46,981 nucleotides of DNA from Fimbriimonas sp. (GTDB lineage: Bacteria > Armatimonadota > Fimbriimonadia > Fimbriimonadales > Fimbriimonadaceae). The stretch covers positions 1-46,981 of the forward strand of contig JARLGV010000077.1 of the NCBI GenBank assembly GCA_031292555.1, given 5' to 3'. Shown here in pieces: positions 9,127-17,123 of the stretch. A model generated the notes under the pieces. That model was not told the DNA's origin. It worked only from the letters and a program-made list of their open reading frames with translations, and did no database searches. The position numbers and the translations under genes are program-made. Position 1 is the stretch's first letter. Each line of letters starts with the position of its first letter.

Positions 9127-10242
9127 TTGACGCGTATCCGTTCGTTGTCCCTCATTGTTTCCGCTCTGCTTGTCCTTTTGCCGGTTTACGCCCGTTCACA
9201 GACCGGATCCCTCTACGAAGAAGAGGTCTCGGCCTCCGATCTGTTGCGATCAGAGCAGGCAAGGGAACTGGACCGATACGTTCGTTCGTTGGCAACCGAT
9301 CCGAGTAGGCTTCATCGGCTGTTTGAACCCGATTTCTCCTCGGAGCAAGCATACGAACGATCGACTCGGCCGCTACGCCGCAGATTCGCCGACACGATCG
9401 GCTACCCGCCTCCCGGCGGTCGTTCGAAGGAGCCCCCAGATTTCCGGCGGATTGGCGAGGATTCGATTGGAACCTACTATCGAGCATCGATTTCGGTCAC
9501 TGAGGGCGTGCATTCGGAAGGGATCTACATCGTGCCAAAGGGTGTTAGAGGTCGGGTGCCGTTGATCGTCTCCATGCACGGAGGCGGCGGCTCCCCAGAA
9601 GTTGCTCTTTTCCATGGAGGGGCCAACTACCACGATATGGTTCGGGGAGCTGTGAAGCGGGGCTATGCGGTCTTCGCTCCGCAGCACCTGTTCTCGGCGG
9701 TCGGGTACCCGCGCGACATCCGGAACCGAATAGACGAGCGCCTGCGACTGGTGGGAACAAGCCTAACGGCGGTCGAGATCGCGAAGATCACTTGCGCGAT
9801 CGACGTCCTTGCGAGACGCCCAGAGGTCGACGCAAAGCGGATCGGAATGGTCGGGCTCTCCTATGGCGGCTACTACGCTTTGGTGACGCCCGCAATCGAT
9901 CCGCGCATCAAGGTATCGGTGTCGAGCTGCTACTTTGGCGTGCAAGAGTTTCGCTACGAACGAGACGACCTGTCGATACCGAGCGACTTCCGATTCATGG
10001 ACCGGTTCAGCCTGCTTCGCGACCCTGAGATCGTCGCCATGATCTGCCCAAGGGCACTTATGATTCAGGCCGGTCGGCACGACGACGAAGAGCATCGCGA
10101 TATGGGCGTTCGTCTTGCCCCACAGGCTGAATCCTACTACAAGCGGCTTGGAAGAGCAGAGTCGTTCAAATTTGAGGTGTTCGATGGAGGGCACGAGTTC
10201 GATGACGCCTCCGCTTGGGAGTTTGTGAAGCGTCATCTGTAG
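9127..10242 (+). CDS. Secreted alpha/beta hydrolase (dienelactone hydrolase/acetyl-esterase-like)
   Basis: 371 residues from TTG 9127, chosen because GGGAGG sits at 9115-9120 and the translation then begins with a clean signal peptide (MTRIRSLSLIVSALLVLLPV) cleaved near ARSQ. The nucleophile elbow is G-L-S245-Y-G; the oxyanion region is SMHGGGGSP; likely acid and base lie in AGRHDDEE and DGGHEF. This is the layout of prolyl-oligopeptidase/dienelactone-hydrolase-like esterases. Substrate unknown. It sits between the gdhA terminator and a kinase gene 36 bases downstream that may have its own promoter. Confidence 0.82.
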   Translation: MTRIRSLSLIVSALLVLLPVYARSQTGSLYEEEVSASDLLRSEQARELDRYVRSLATDPSRLHRLFEPDFSSEQAYERSTRPLRRRFADTIGYPPPGGRSKEPPDFRRIGEDSIGTYYRASISVTEGVHSEGIYIVPKGVRGRVPLIVSMHGGGGSPEVALFHGGANYHDMVRGAVKRGYAVFAPQHLFSAVGYPRDIRNRIDERLRLVGTSLTAVEIAKITCAIDVLARRPEVDAKRIGMVGLSYGGYYALVTPAIDPRIKVSVSSCYFGVQEFRYERDDLSIPSDFRFMDRFSLLRDPEIVAMICPRALMIQAGRHDDEEHRDMGVRLAPQAESYYKRLGRAESFKFEVFDGGHEFDDASAWEFVKRHL

Positions 10243-10278
10243 TAGCCTCGCCGGAGTCTGCGAGTATGCTAGCTGCCC

Positions 10279-10824
10279 GTGAATGGCGATTCCCCCATTT
10301 TCTGGATTTCGGGCCCTCCCGCCGCAGGGAAGACGACGCTTTGCGAGGCCTTGTTGGCCGAGTTTCAACTCGGCATTCACCTCGCTGTCGACGACCTGAG
10401 GAACTGGGTTACATCGGGCCTTTCGGATAGTGTTCCCTGGACCGACGAAACCGAAAGGCAGTTCCAGATTGCGGAAGCGGCGTCCTGCGACGTAGCAAAG
10501 CGTTATCAAGATGCCGGTTTTGCGGTGGCCATCGATCACTGTCGAAACATGCCGACCCTCGAACGGGCGATTTCCACTCACCTTGCCGGACGCGAGGTGA
10601 TCAAAGTCTGCTTGATGCCGGATCTGGACACGAACCTCGATCGGAACGCCACTCGTACCAATAAGTCGTTCGGAGCAGACCTACTGATCGACACGATTCG
10701 CTGGACGAACGCCAATTACCGCAAGGAGACTCCTGTCGGCTGGACCGTCATCGATAACTCGTCGATGACGGTAGCCGAAACAGTTCGCCTTATTTTGAAT
10801 CTGGCCAAGAGCCGATCCGCTTAG
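10279..10824 (+). CDS. P-loop kinase (zeta-toxin/AAA-like small kinase)
   Basis: 181 residues from GTG 10279. Walker A G12-P-P-A-A-G-K18-T-T is at the N-terminus; VDDLRNW, AIDHCRN and a lysine/arginine-containing lid (NATRTNK) follow, typical of small nucleotide or metabolite kinases of the gluconate-kinase, chloramphenicol-phosphotransferase and zeta-toxin group. Substrate cannot be named. A TATGCT box 8 bases before the GTG suggests a leaderless mRNA. The stop overlaps the convergent add stop by three bases. Confidence 0.72.
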   Translation: MNGDSPIFWISGPPAAGKTTLCEALLAEFQLGIHLAVDDLRNWVTSGLSDSVPWTDETERQFQIAEAASCDVAKRYQDAGFAVAIDHCRNMPTLERAISTHLAGREVIKVCLMPDLDTNLDRNATRTNKSFGADLLIDTIRWTNANYRKETPVGWTVIDNSSMTVAETVRLILNLAKSRSA

Positions 10825-11855
10825 TTGTCGTCCTCTTCGTCTGAATGCGGAAATCCCTCGCTCATTCGGCGGGCAAGCGTCCGCTTCTCTTCGGCAGGTA
10901 ACAGCGCAGCATTTGCCGCGTTCAGTGACAGCGACCAGAGGATGTCTTCGCTAAACCCGAAAGCTTGTGCGCACCGGTAGTACTCTTCGGACAGCGATGT
11001 CCCGAACATGGGTGGGTCGTCCGAGTTGATCGTCACGTAAAGACCCTCGTCGAGCAAATTCGGGAGGGGATGCTCGTCCATCGACGGGAACACTCCGAGG
11101 CATACATTCGAGGATGGGTTGACCTCCAGCGGCATTTGGATCTCGCGCAACTGCTTTACTAAATCGGCGTTCTCGAGGCAGCGGACGCCATGGCCGATTC
11201 GAACTGGGTGTGTCGCCTGAATGACGTCAATCATGCTTTCGGCGCCCTTGGTTTCGCCGGCGTGTGGAACGACCGGCATTCCGGCGTCGTGCACAAAGTC
11301 GTAAGCGGCAGCGTATTCGGAAGCTGGGCATAGGCCCTCGATTCCGGCCAGGCCCAACGCGCAAACGCCATCGTCCTTCGCCCCGACAACCCAATGGGCC
11401 AACTCCAGGGCGCGCTCCGCCGGATCTCCTCGTACGATATCCAAGATGAAATTGGCGGATATACCTAGTTCATTCCGACCGTACTCGAGGGCTCGCTTGA
11501 GAGCCGCATGTTGGTCTGGCCATGGAATGCCGTTGTGCTTTTCAATTGTCGTGGCCGAGTAGGTGGCCTCCGAATGCCAAATATTCTGCTCGGCCTGACC
11601 CTGTAGGAACTCGCGGGCAATTAGCTCGATGTCGTCTGCCGTCCTAAGGCATTTCGAGACGGAAACGTAGATCTCGACGAAATGGGGAAAGTCTCGGAAC
11701 TTGTACCACTCTCGCAGTCCATCCAAGTCGGCGGCTGGAAGCTTGATGTCGTGCCGTTGAGCCAGTTTCAACACCGTTTCGGGCCGTATCGACCCCTCCA
11801 AGTGAACGTGCAACTCAACTTTGGGCATCCTGCGGCAGAACTCGAGACTAACCAT
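10821..11855 (-). CDS. add: Adenosine deaminase (metal-dependent amidohydrolase fold)
   Basis: 344 residues from ATG 11855. It deaminates adenosine to inosine in purine salvage; adenine deaminase of the same family cannot be excluded. Metal ligands H16-V-H18 in VELHVHLEGSIRP, the VPHAGE motif with the catalytic Glu, RIGHGV, and NSDDPPMFGTSL are all present. The frame is open upstream to 12164, but this start has TAAAAT exactly 7 bases upstream (11863-11868) and gives the normal N-terminus. It is divergent from pyk with 118 bases between starts. Ends with an acidic tail EEDDN. Confidence 0.88.
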   Translation of the reverse strand: MVSLEFCRRMPKVELHVHLEGSIRPETVLKLAQRHDIKLPAADLDGLREWYKFRDFPHFVEIYVSVSKCLRTADDIELIAREFLQGQAEQNIWHSEATYSATTIEKHNGIPWPDQHAALKRALEYGRNELGISANFILDIVRGDPAERALELAHWVVGAKDDGVCALGLAGIEGLCPASEYAAAYDFVHDAGMPVVPHAGETKGAESMIDVIQATHPVRIGHGVRCLENADLVKQLREIQMPLEVNPSSNVCLGVFPSMDEHPLPNLLDEGLYVTINSDDPPMFGTSLSEEYYRCAQAFGFSEDILWSLSLNAANAALLPAEEKRTLARRMSEGFPHSDEEDDN

Positions 11856-11862
11856 TCCTGGG

Positions 11863-11868
11863 ATTTTA
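11863..11868 (-). promoter_or_regulatory. -10 box of add (leaderless)
   Basis: TAAAAT on the minus strand, 7 bases before the add ATG, which would make the A of the start codon approximately the first transcribed base. Confidence 0.5.
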
Positions 11869-11973
11869 GCCGCAATCGGAAACAAGTCTCTCCGGTCGCC
11901 ATAGCTGTGTCGCCGCTGCAAGAGTATGCGCGTCGAACGACATATCGCAAGGAAGCGGTACCTTGTTCGTGCC

Positions 11974-13377
11974 ATGAAGCGTCGCACAAAGATCGTTTGC
12001 ACCCTGGGACCTGCCGTAGATTCGAAGGAGAAGGTCAAGTCTCTTATCGACGCCGGGATGAATGTGGCCCGCCTAAACTGCAGCCACGGCGATTGGGAGA
12101 GGAAGGCGGAGTGGATTCGTTGGGTTAGGGAGTTGTCTGCCGGCATTTCGCCTGTCGGCATCATCGTCGACCTTCAAGGCCCCAAATTCAGAATCGGCGA
12201 CTTGCCGGGCGGATTCATGGATGTCGAGCGGGGCCAGACCGTACGACTGGGCGAGGAAAGCGACGTCGACATTCCGATCCATCAGCCGGAGATCCTTCGG
12301 GCCATGGGTGTTGGCGGACGCCTCCTGCTGGGAGACGGCGAGGTCGAGCTGCGGATACAGAAGGCATGGCCCGATCCGATCGAAGCGAAGGTGGTTATAG
12401 GCGGTCGAGTGGCAAGCCGGCGCGGTGTCACCCTTGTGGGCCAAGCATTCGATAGTCCTGCGTTGACCGAGAAGGACCGTTTGGACGTCGTTGAGGCGGT
12501 CCGGTATGGAGCCGACTACATCGCCCTCAGTTATGTCAAACGGGCATCCGACGCCCAGGAATTGCGGGACTTGGTGGATACGCTCGATCCTCGCATCGGT
12601 ATATGCGCGAAGATCGAGATGCGTCAGGGCATTCATGACTTGGCCAATATTCTCAAAGTCGTTGACGTAGTTATGGTTGCCAGGGGCGATATGGGGCTCC
12701 AGATGGACATTGAGGAAGTCCCGCTCATGCAAAAGCGGATCATACAGACGTGCTCCTCATACGGAACACCGGTGATCACCGCGACCCAGATGCTGGAGAG
12801 CATGATCAACAACCCTCGACCGACGCGTGCGGAGGCAACTGACGTTGCAAATGCGATTCTGGACGGTACCGATGCCGTGATGCTGAGCGGTGAGACCGCG
12901 TCGGGCAACTATCCTGAGGAATGCGTGCTAACTATGGCGCGCATCGCCGAACGCGCGGAATCCATGTATGACGAGAGCCGAATCGAGCGGGAGTTTCAGG
13001 CCAGACGCGCTTCCGAGATCACTCATACCGATGCGATTGCTCACTCCGTTGGAGATTTGGCAAGGTGCCTCCGTCCGCAAGCGATTCTAACTCTAACCTC
13101 GAGTGGACGAACTCCGCGCCTCGTAAGCATGTTTCGGCCGAAACAGCCAATACTCTGTTCAACCTGGGACGAGACCACGCAACGGCAGCTTTCGATCGTC
13201 TGGGGTGTCGAAACGATCCTCACTCCGCGCCCGAGCGACACTGAAAAGGAGATTCACGAAGCAATCGCTGCACTTTTGGCGATAAAACGTCTTAAACTAG
13301 GAGAGTTGGTAATCATCACGGCGGGCCTGCCGGGAACGACTGGACACACGAACATGATCCGGACGCTCGTAGTCTGA
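11974..13377 (+). CDS. pyk: Pyruvate kinase
   Basis: 467 residues from ATG 11974, which gives the usual beginning MKRRTKIVCTLGPA; the frame is open to 11926 but the extra residues are unlike the family. It converts phosphoenolpyruvate and ADP to pyruvate and ATP, the last step of glycolysis. Motifs: NCSHGDW, KIEMRQGI with the catalytic Lys, MVARGDMGLQM, RPTRAEATDVANAILDGTDAVMLSGETA, and a C-terminal allosteric domain ending GTTGHTNMIRTLVV. A small membrane-protein gene follows after 27 bases on the same strand. Confidence 0.95.
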   Translation: MKRRTKIVCTLGPAVDSKEKVKSLIDAGMNVARLNCSHGDWERKAEWIRWVRELSAGISPVGIIVDLQGPKFRIGDLPGGFMDVERGQTVRLGEESDVDIPIHQPEILRAMGVGGRLLLGDGEVELRIQKAWPDPIEAKVVIGGRVASRRGVTLVGQAFDSPALTEKDRLDVVEAVRYGADYIALSYVKRASDAQELRDLVDTLDPRIGICAKIEMRQGIHDLANILKVVDVVMVARGDMGLQMDIEEVPLMQKRIIQTCSSYGTPVITATQMLESMINNPRPTRAEATDVANAILDGTDAVMLSGETASGNYPEECVLTMARIAERAESMYDESRIEREFQARRASEITHTDAIAHSVGDLARCLRPQAILTLTSSGRTPRLVSMFRPKQPILCSTWDETTQRQLSIVWGVETILTPRPSDTEKEIHEAIAALLAIKRLKLGELVIITAGLPGTTGHTNMIRTLVV

Positions 13378-13404
13378 GCCGCCGTCAAAATCAGGGAAGG
13401 TGGA

Positions 13405-13674
13405 ATGGGTAGGAATCTGTGGATCAATGGATTGATCGTCGCAGGCGCCATCGGCGTCGGCATCGCCGTCACAATGAGACCGTGGACGGTGTATATGAAG
13501 CAAAAGGCTGACTCGGAAAAGAGTATCGCCCGGATGAACGTAGCCGAAGCTCACGGCATCAAGTTGCTGGAAGTCGAAGATCGTGCGCAGAGCAGCATCG
13601 GTAGAGAAGAAGCAGCGCGTAAAGCTGGCTATATCGGTCCGAACGAGCTTCCGGCGGACAGCGCGAAGAAGTAG
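13405..13674 (+). CDS. Small single-span membrane protein
   Basis: 89 residues. One transmembrane helix (about 6-23, INGLIVAGAIGVGIAVTM) is followed by a charged, probably periplasmic or cytoplasmic helix and a short tail (EEAARKAGYIGPNELP). GGAAGGTGGA upstream serves as ribosome binding site. Directly after pyk and seven bases before the next gene, so likely one transcription unit. I do not recognise the family. Confidence 0.65.
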   Translation: MGRNLWINGLIVAGAIGVGIAVTMRPWTVYMKQKADSEKSIARMNVAEAHGIKLLEVEDRAQSSIGREEAARKAGYIGPNELPADSAKK

Positions 13675-13680
13675 TTTTCG

Positions 13681-14298
13681 ATGATTTTGATTGTGTTCGT
13701 TCTATGGTCCGGCACCTGCCCGTTGGCGGGGGACCACTGGACGGCCGAACGGACCGTTCGATTGCTTCAGGAACCCGATCATCTCGATCAGGCGACCGTC
13801 ACGACCCTGAACTATCGCGTCGCGTACGCCGGTGCGGACGGCTTTCAGATCGAGACCAAGGGTGGGTCGCCTTCTGCGTCGGACGCCAAGTCGCCGGCGC
13901 AGAAGTTCGATTTCCGGTCGAACGGGACGCTAATCAGCAGCGAAGACACCAAGGACCCCGATCTTGAAAGGGTGAGACGCATGGTGTGGACAGCCACCGA
14001 AGATCGAAAAGGGCTATCATGGTCGCGAACCTGGCCGGCCGTCGGGGGGCTGATAGGCGCCGACGTGTCTGTCAAGCCGTCATCCAAGACGGCAACCGAT
14101 ACTACCTTCGCAGTTACCTACGTCGAGGCGGGAAAGACCAAGGGCGCCGCAACCGTAAAGGTTTTCAATCGGGTCCGTATAGTGGAAGATTTGTCCCTTT
14201 CGCTAAACGATGTGACGATTCCTGGGCACGTCAAACCAGGCAGCATGGTCGTGACCGAGAAGCTGAAGGAGATCCACCTTCAGCCTCGCGTCGACTGA
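13681..14298 (+). CDS. Secreted hypothetical protein
   Basis: 205 residues. The N-terminus MILIVFVLWSGTCPLAG looks like a short signal peptide (possibly a lipobox around the Cys). The rest alternates short beta-strand-like segments with lysine/threonine-rich turns and has no motif I know. It starts six bases after the small membrane protein stop, and its end overlaps the convergent nfo gene by 19 bases (14280-14298). Confidence 0.65.
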   Translation: MILIVFVLWSGTCPLAGDHWTAERTVRLLQEPDHLDQATVTTLNYRVAYAGADGFQIETKGGSPSASDAKSPAQKFDFRSNGTLISSEDTKDPDLERVRRMVWTATEDRKGLSWSRTWPAVGGLIGADVSVKPSSKTATDTTFAVTYVEAGKTKGAATVKVFNRVRIVEDLSLSLNDVTIPGHVKPGSMVVTEKLKEIHLQPRVD

Positions 14299-15137
14299 CA
14301 GAGGCTCCACAGGAGAGCGAGATCCTTTTCGTGCCCTTCGTTCTCGGTGGGCGTTTCGATGAGGATTGGAATCCTTTCGAATCGAGAGTCGTTGACGAGA
14401 AATCGGAAGGAGTCTGGGCCAATTTCGCCCTGCCCAATATTGGCGTGTCGGTCAACCTTTGAGCCTAGCCCCTTCTTGCTGTCGTTGCAGTGCACGACGC
14501 GCAATCGATCGAAGCCAATGATGGACTCGAACGCCTCAAACGTTTGTTGGAACGTGTCCTCGGTGCGCAGATCGTAGCCGGCGACAAAAACGTGGCAGGT
14601 GTCCAGGCAGATTCCCAGACGAGGGTGCCCTCCTAATCCGTCCAACACGAAGGCCAGCTGTTCGAACTTCGCCATCAGCGCACTGCCCTGACCGGCAGTC
14701 GTTTCCATGCAGATCGTAACGGATTCTGGGGTTTCGTCTAGCACTTGCCGAGTTGATTCGACGACACCTTCCAACCCCAACTGTTCTCCTTGTCCCATGT
14801 GAGAGCCCATATGAGAAACCACGTAGCGGATGCCGTATTTCGCGCATCGCTCAATCTCCCCTTTGATCCCTTCGATGCTCTGTACACGCTTGTCGTGGTC
14901 AGGTGCGCACAGGTTAATCAGATAACTGTCGTGGCTGACAATCTCACTGATGCCGGTCTCTGAACAGGCCGCCTTGAAGTCCGCCGCCATCTCATCTGTC
15001 ACCGGCTTCGATTTCCACTGCTGTGGGCTTGATGTGAAGACCTGCACCGCTGTACAGCCGATTTTCTTCCCGTTCCGAATCGAATTTCCCAATCCGCCCG
15101 CAGCAGGCATGTGTGCTCCCAATAATGTCGCCGACAT
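14280..15137 (-). CDS. nfo: Endonuclease IV (AP endonuclease)
   Basis: 285 residues, the usual length. Nfo cleaves DNA 5' to abasic sites in base-excision repair, using a trinuclear zinc centre in a TIM barrel. Typical segments are GAHMPAAGGL, VQVFTSSPQQWKS, VSHDSYLINL, CMETTAGQG, GICLDTCHVFVAGYDLRT, VVHCNDSKKGLGSKVDRHANIGQGEIG and PILIETPTE, carrying the His/Glu/Asp metal ligands. TAGCCT seven bases upstream (15145-15150) suggests a leaderless message. It marks the left edge of the accessory island. Confidence 0.95.
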   Translation of the reverse strand: MSATLLGAHMPAAGGLGNSIRNGKKIGCTAVQVFTSSPQQWKSKPVTDEMAADFKAACSETGISEIVSHDSYLINLCAPDHDKRVQSIEGIKGEIERCAKYGIRYVVSHMGSHMGQGEQLGLEGVVESTRQVLDETPESVTICMETTAGQGSALMAKFEQLAFVLDGLGGHPRLGICLDTCHVFVAGYDLRTEDTFQQTFEAFESIIGFDRLRVVHCNDSKKGLGSKVDRHANIGQGEIGPDSFRFLVNDSRFERIPILIETPTENEGHEKDLALLWSLCQSTRG

Positions 15138-15144
15138 GCCGGCA

Positions 15145-15150
15145 AGGCTA
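15145..15150 (-). promoter_or_regulatory. -10 box of nfo (leaderless)
   Basis: TAGCCT (TANNNT pattern) seven bases upstream of the nfo ATG at 15137. Confidence 0.4.
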
Positions 15151-15197
15151 CCTGCTTCGGCGGTCCGAGGACATCCGGACGGTATTGTGCAAATAAC

Positions 15198-15461
15198 GTG
15201 GCTGACACTTCCCCCAATAAAGCAGACAAAAAGAGAAAACCGCTGCTTTCCTCCGAGAGCACAATGTTCCTCGCGGCCCTTGTGACAGGCCTTGCATCGT
15301 TAGCCGTGGCTCTAAGCGCCTTTTTGACCCAAGGCAATCTGCATGCAAATCAAGGCTCTCCAATTTCTACTAATAGCGACAGCCTGGTAATAGTTGCAAC
15401 CATAGTAACAATGTCTGTGACAGGCATTACGCTATTCAGTTCACGGATATTCTCTGGCTAA
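15198..15461 (+). CDS. Small two-helix membrane protein
   Basis: 87 residues from GTG 15198 (a later ATG at 15264 is possible). A lysine-rich cytoplasmic head is followed by two hydrophobic helices (about 24-44 and 62-84). No known family. It is the first gene of the accessory island, 50 bases upstream of another membrane-protein gene in the same direction. The A/T content rises here compared with the backbone. No good Shine-Dalgarno is visible. Confidence 0.5.
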   Translation: MADTSPNKADKKRKPLLSSESTMFLAALVTGLASLAVALSAFLTQGNLHANQGSPISTNSDSLVIVATIVTMSVTGITLFSSRIFSG

Positions 15462-15501
15462 AACCGAACGAAAATCCAAGAACTACGCCAATCTTAGCCT
15501 C

Positions 15502-15537
15502 GAGTTCTTCCATGGATACGCAGCCATGGAAGAACTC
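15502..15537 (+). repeat. Perfect 14-bp inverted repeat over a start codon
   Basis: GAGTTCTTCCATGG (15502-15515) is the exact reverse complement of CCATGGAAGAACTC (15524-15537), with an 8-base loop ATACGCAG. The ATG at 15512 lies in the left arm, so an mRNA hairpin would bury the start codon of the following gene. It could be a translational control element or the footprint of an old insertion. Confidence 0.75.
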
Positions 15538-16123
15538 CTTTCCCGATGCCCTCCAGGCTGTCGACCGCCTTCATACTCAAAATTTAGATCGGTTATCCGG
15601 AGGAGTCTCTGATCTCAGCAAACGCGGAAATGTAAACCTAATAATTGGCATCGTTTTTGCCCTTATCGGCATCATTTTGCTCGGTTGGTCACTCTTAGCC
15701 TACGCACAACAGCCTATAAAGCCAGGGCTAGATGGGGCATTCCTTAGCACACTCGGATTAAAGCTTTCTATCGGCGTCTTCCTTCAGGTAATAGCCTTCT
15801 TCTTTCTTAGGCTTTATAGGTCTTGCATCATAGATATTAAGTATTACAAAAACGAGATTGCGAACATTCAGCAGAGACATGAAGCCGTAATCATTGCCTG
15901 TATGTCGAATGAACCGGAGCTCTTGGGAGGAGTAATCGATAAACTAATGAATACTGAGCGAAATCGCATTTTGGAAAAAGGTCAGTCATCTATTGGTTTG
16001 GAGAACAGCGTTCATTTGGTTGATAGTGATTTCCAATTGGTCGGCGAGATTTTGAAAGTCGTAAAAGGTCATCGAGGAGAAAACACTGATGGAAAGAAGC
16101 CTGAAGAGAAAAAGGCGAAATGA
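15512..16123 (+). CDS. Two-transmembrane-helix protein of unknown function
   Basis: 203 residues. A soluble head of about 38 residues is followed by two helices (about 42-65, VNLIIGIVFALIGIILLGWSLL, shortened here; and about 84-102), then a long charged cytoplasmic tail with coiled-coil character and a lysine-rich end. The architecture resembles membrane effector or sensor proteins found in accessory islands, but no family can be named. The start codon is inside a 14-bp perfect hairpin. The gene follows the small membrane protein and converges on the toxin-antitoxin operon (16 bases between stops). Confidence 0.6.
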   Translation: MDTQPWKNSFPDALQAVDRLHTQNLDRLSGGVSDLSKRGNVNLIIGIVFALIGIILLGWSLLAYAQQPIKPGLDGAFLSTLGLKLSIGVFLQVIAFFFLRLYRSCIIDIKYYKNEIANIQQRHEAVIIACMSNEPELLGGVIDKLMNTERNRILEKGQSSIGLENSVHLVDSDFQLVGEILKVVKGHRGENTDGKKPEEKKAK

Positions 16124-16139
16124 ACTTGAAATCGCTAAG

Positions 16140-16493
16140 TCAGCCTTTCCGATATCCCCGCTTGGGTCCAAACGCTTTGCTTGGCGGCTTGTGTGAGCTG
16201 GCCACCCTCCAACCAAATCGCACACCAAAAAAGGTCACGGCCTGGCGCTGCTGGTCTGCGCTCAACGGGTCGATCAGCTCCGCAATCTGTTCGATGGCCG
16301 CAAACTCGGAACGATTGTTTGGGTTTGGGTTGAAGGTGCTTTTCTTCGCGGACGGCTGAAGGTTCAAACCGTAACGCTCGGCAATAAACGCGCACACCTG
16401 GCGTTGTCTGTGGCCGTCGAGGGCATCCAAGATTTTCGCCGCCTCTTGCAGGGCCGGAAATTCTGAAACCTCGGTCACAGCTTGTTTTCCCAA
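16140..16493 (-). CDS. Third gene of toxin-antitoxin-like operon, internally duplicated
   Basis: 117 residues. Two similar helical units are visible, about 20-45 (AKILDALDGHRQRQVCAFIAER) and about 68-95 (IAELIDPLSADQQRQAVTFFG), sharing I..L.D.L...Q.Q.V..F. The tail is Lys/Arg-rich. It begins 19 bases inside the end of the ParE-like toxin gene, so translation is coupled. No known family; it could be an accessory antitoxin or regulator. Confidence 0.55.
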   Translation of the reverse strand: MGKQAVTEVSEFPALQEAAKILDALDGHRQRQVCAFIAERYGLNLQPSAKKSTFNPNPNNRSEFAAIEQIAELIDPLSADQQRQAVTFFGVRFGWRVASSHKPPSKAFGPKRGYRKG

Positions 16494-16804
16494 TCCTGCT
16501 TGGTGTGGAATACGTGCAGCACGCGCACGGTGGCCGTGGCGTCCTCGATGCGGTAAACGGCAATGTGACCGTCTCCGCTGCTTCGCCTTTTCATGAGCAG
16601 GTAGCGTAAATTCGGCCTGACTTCAACGGCTTTGCCGGCGTCGTAGTCAACGGCCAGGCTGGCAATCTTTCCCCTCAAAAACGCAATGTACCGATCAGCC
16701 GGCGTTAGTCCGCGCTTTTTGGCGTTGTATCGGTAGATTTGGTCAAGGTCGCTGGCCGCCTTCGGCGAAACAACGACGCTTAGGAGGGGTTTGCCGCTAG
16801 CCAT
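16475..16804 (-). CDS. ParE/RelE-family toxin
   Basis: 109 residues, full length for the family. Characteristic are VVVSPKAASDLDQIYRYNAKKRG at the start (given in part), RPNLRYLLMKRRSSGDGHIAVYRIED and VRVLHVFHTKQDW at the end. ParE types poison gyrase and RelE types cleave mRNA at the ribosome; the sequence alone does not settle which, but the spacing and 'YRI...V.RVLH..Q' ending favour ParE. The start overlaps the antitoxin gene by 25 bases, the common antitoxin-first arrangement. Confidence 0.85.
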   Translation of the reverse strand: MASGKPLLSVVVSPKAASDLDQIYRYNAKKRGLTPADRYIAFLRGKIASLAVDYDAGKAVEVRPNLRYLLMKRRSSGDGHIAVYRIEDATATVRVLHVFHTKQDWENKL

Positions 16805-17064
16805 TCTGTCCTTGTCGCCGCAAGTCTGGCGTCAAGCTGTTCCATGGTTAAGCCGTTCCCTGCACTGATGTCGGCGTCGGCGGCATCGATGATGGCGAGC
16901 CGCTCCGGTGTGAACATGCGCTGAATGGCCGCGTCTTCGTCATCGCCGTTGAGGTGGATTTCCTCGACCAGCTCCGGGCGCGCGCTGAGGCGCTGCGTCA
17001 AGCTGGTAAGCATGGCTTTGAGGTCTGGCCGGGTGCTGTCGGGGATGATGATTTCAAGGCGCAT
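16780..17064 (-). CDS. Antitoxin partner of the ParE-like toxin
   Basis: 94 residues from ATG 17064; the frame stays open to 17400 but that part is Arg/Cys-rich and lies in another gene remnant. The C-terminal half (IDAADADISAGNGLTMEQLDARL) matches the toxin-wrapping helix typical of ParD/RelB-type antitoxins. AAAGAG precedes the ATG, and a promoter with near-consensus -35 and -10 lies 28-56 bases upstream. As in most such operons it is expected to bind its own promoter. Confidence 0.75.
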   Translation of the reverse strand: MRLEIIIPDSTRPDLKAMLTSLTQRLSARPELVEEIHLNGDDEDAAIQRMFTPERLAIIDAADADISAGNGLTMEQLDARLAATRTEWLAANPS

Positions 17065-17091
17065 GGTTACTCTTTCTGGACGTCCAAAACT

Positions 17092-17120
17092 ATTGTATCG
17101 GTTGCTGTGGTGGTTGTCAC
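17092..17120 (-). promoter_or_regulatory. Promoter of the toxin-antitoxin operon
   Basis: Minus strand: -35 GTGACA (17115-17120), 17-base spacer, -10 TACAAT (17092-17097), each five of six matches to the sigma-70 consensus. Transcription would start near 17085, about 20 bases before the antitoxin ATG. Confidence 0.7.
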
Positions 17121-17123
17121 GTG

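Noticed and set aside
11856-12164. Longer N-terminus for adenosine deaminase
   Set aside because: It would overlap the start of pyruvate kinase and is Arg-rich and unlike the family; TAAAAT seven bases before 11855 fits the shorter form.
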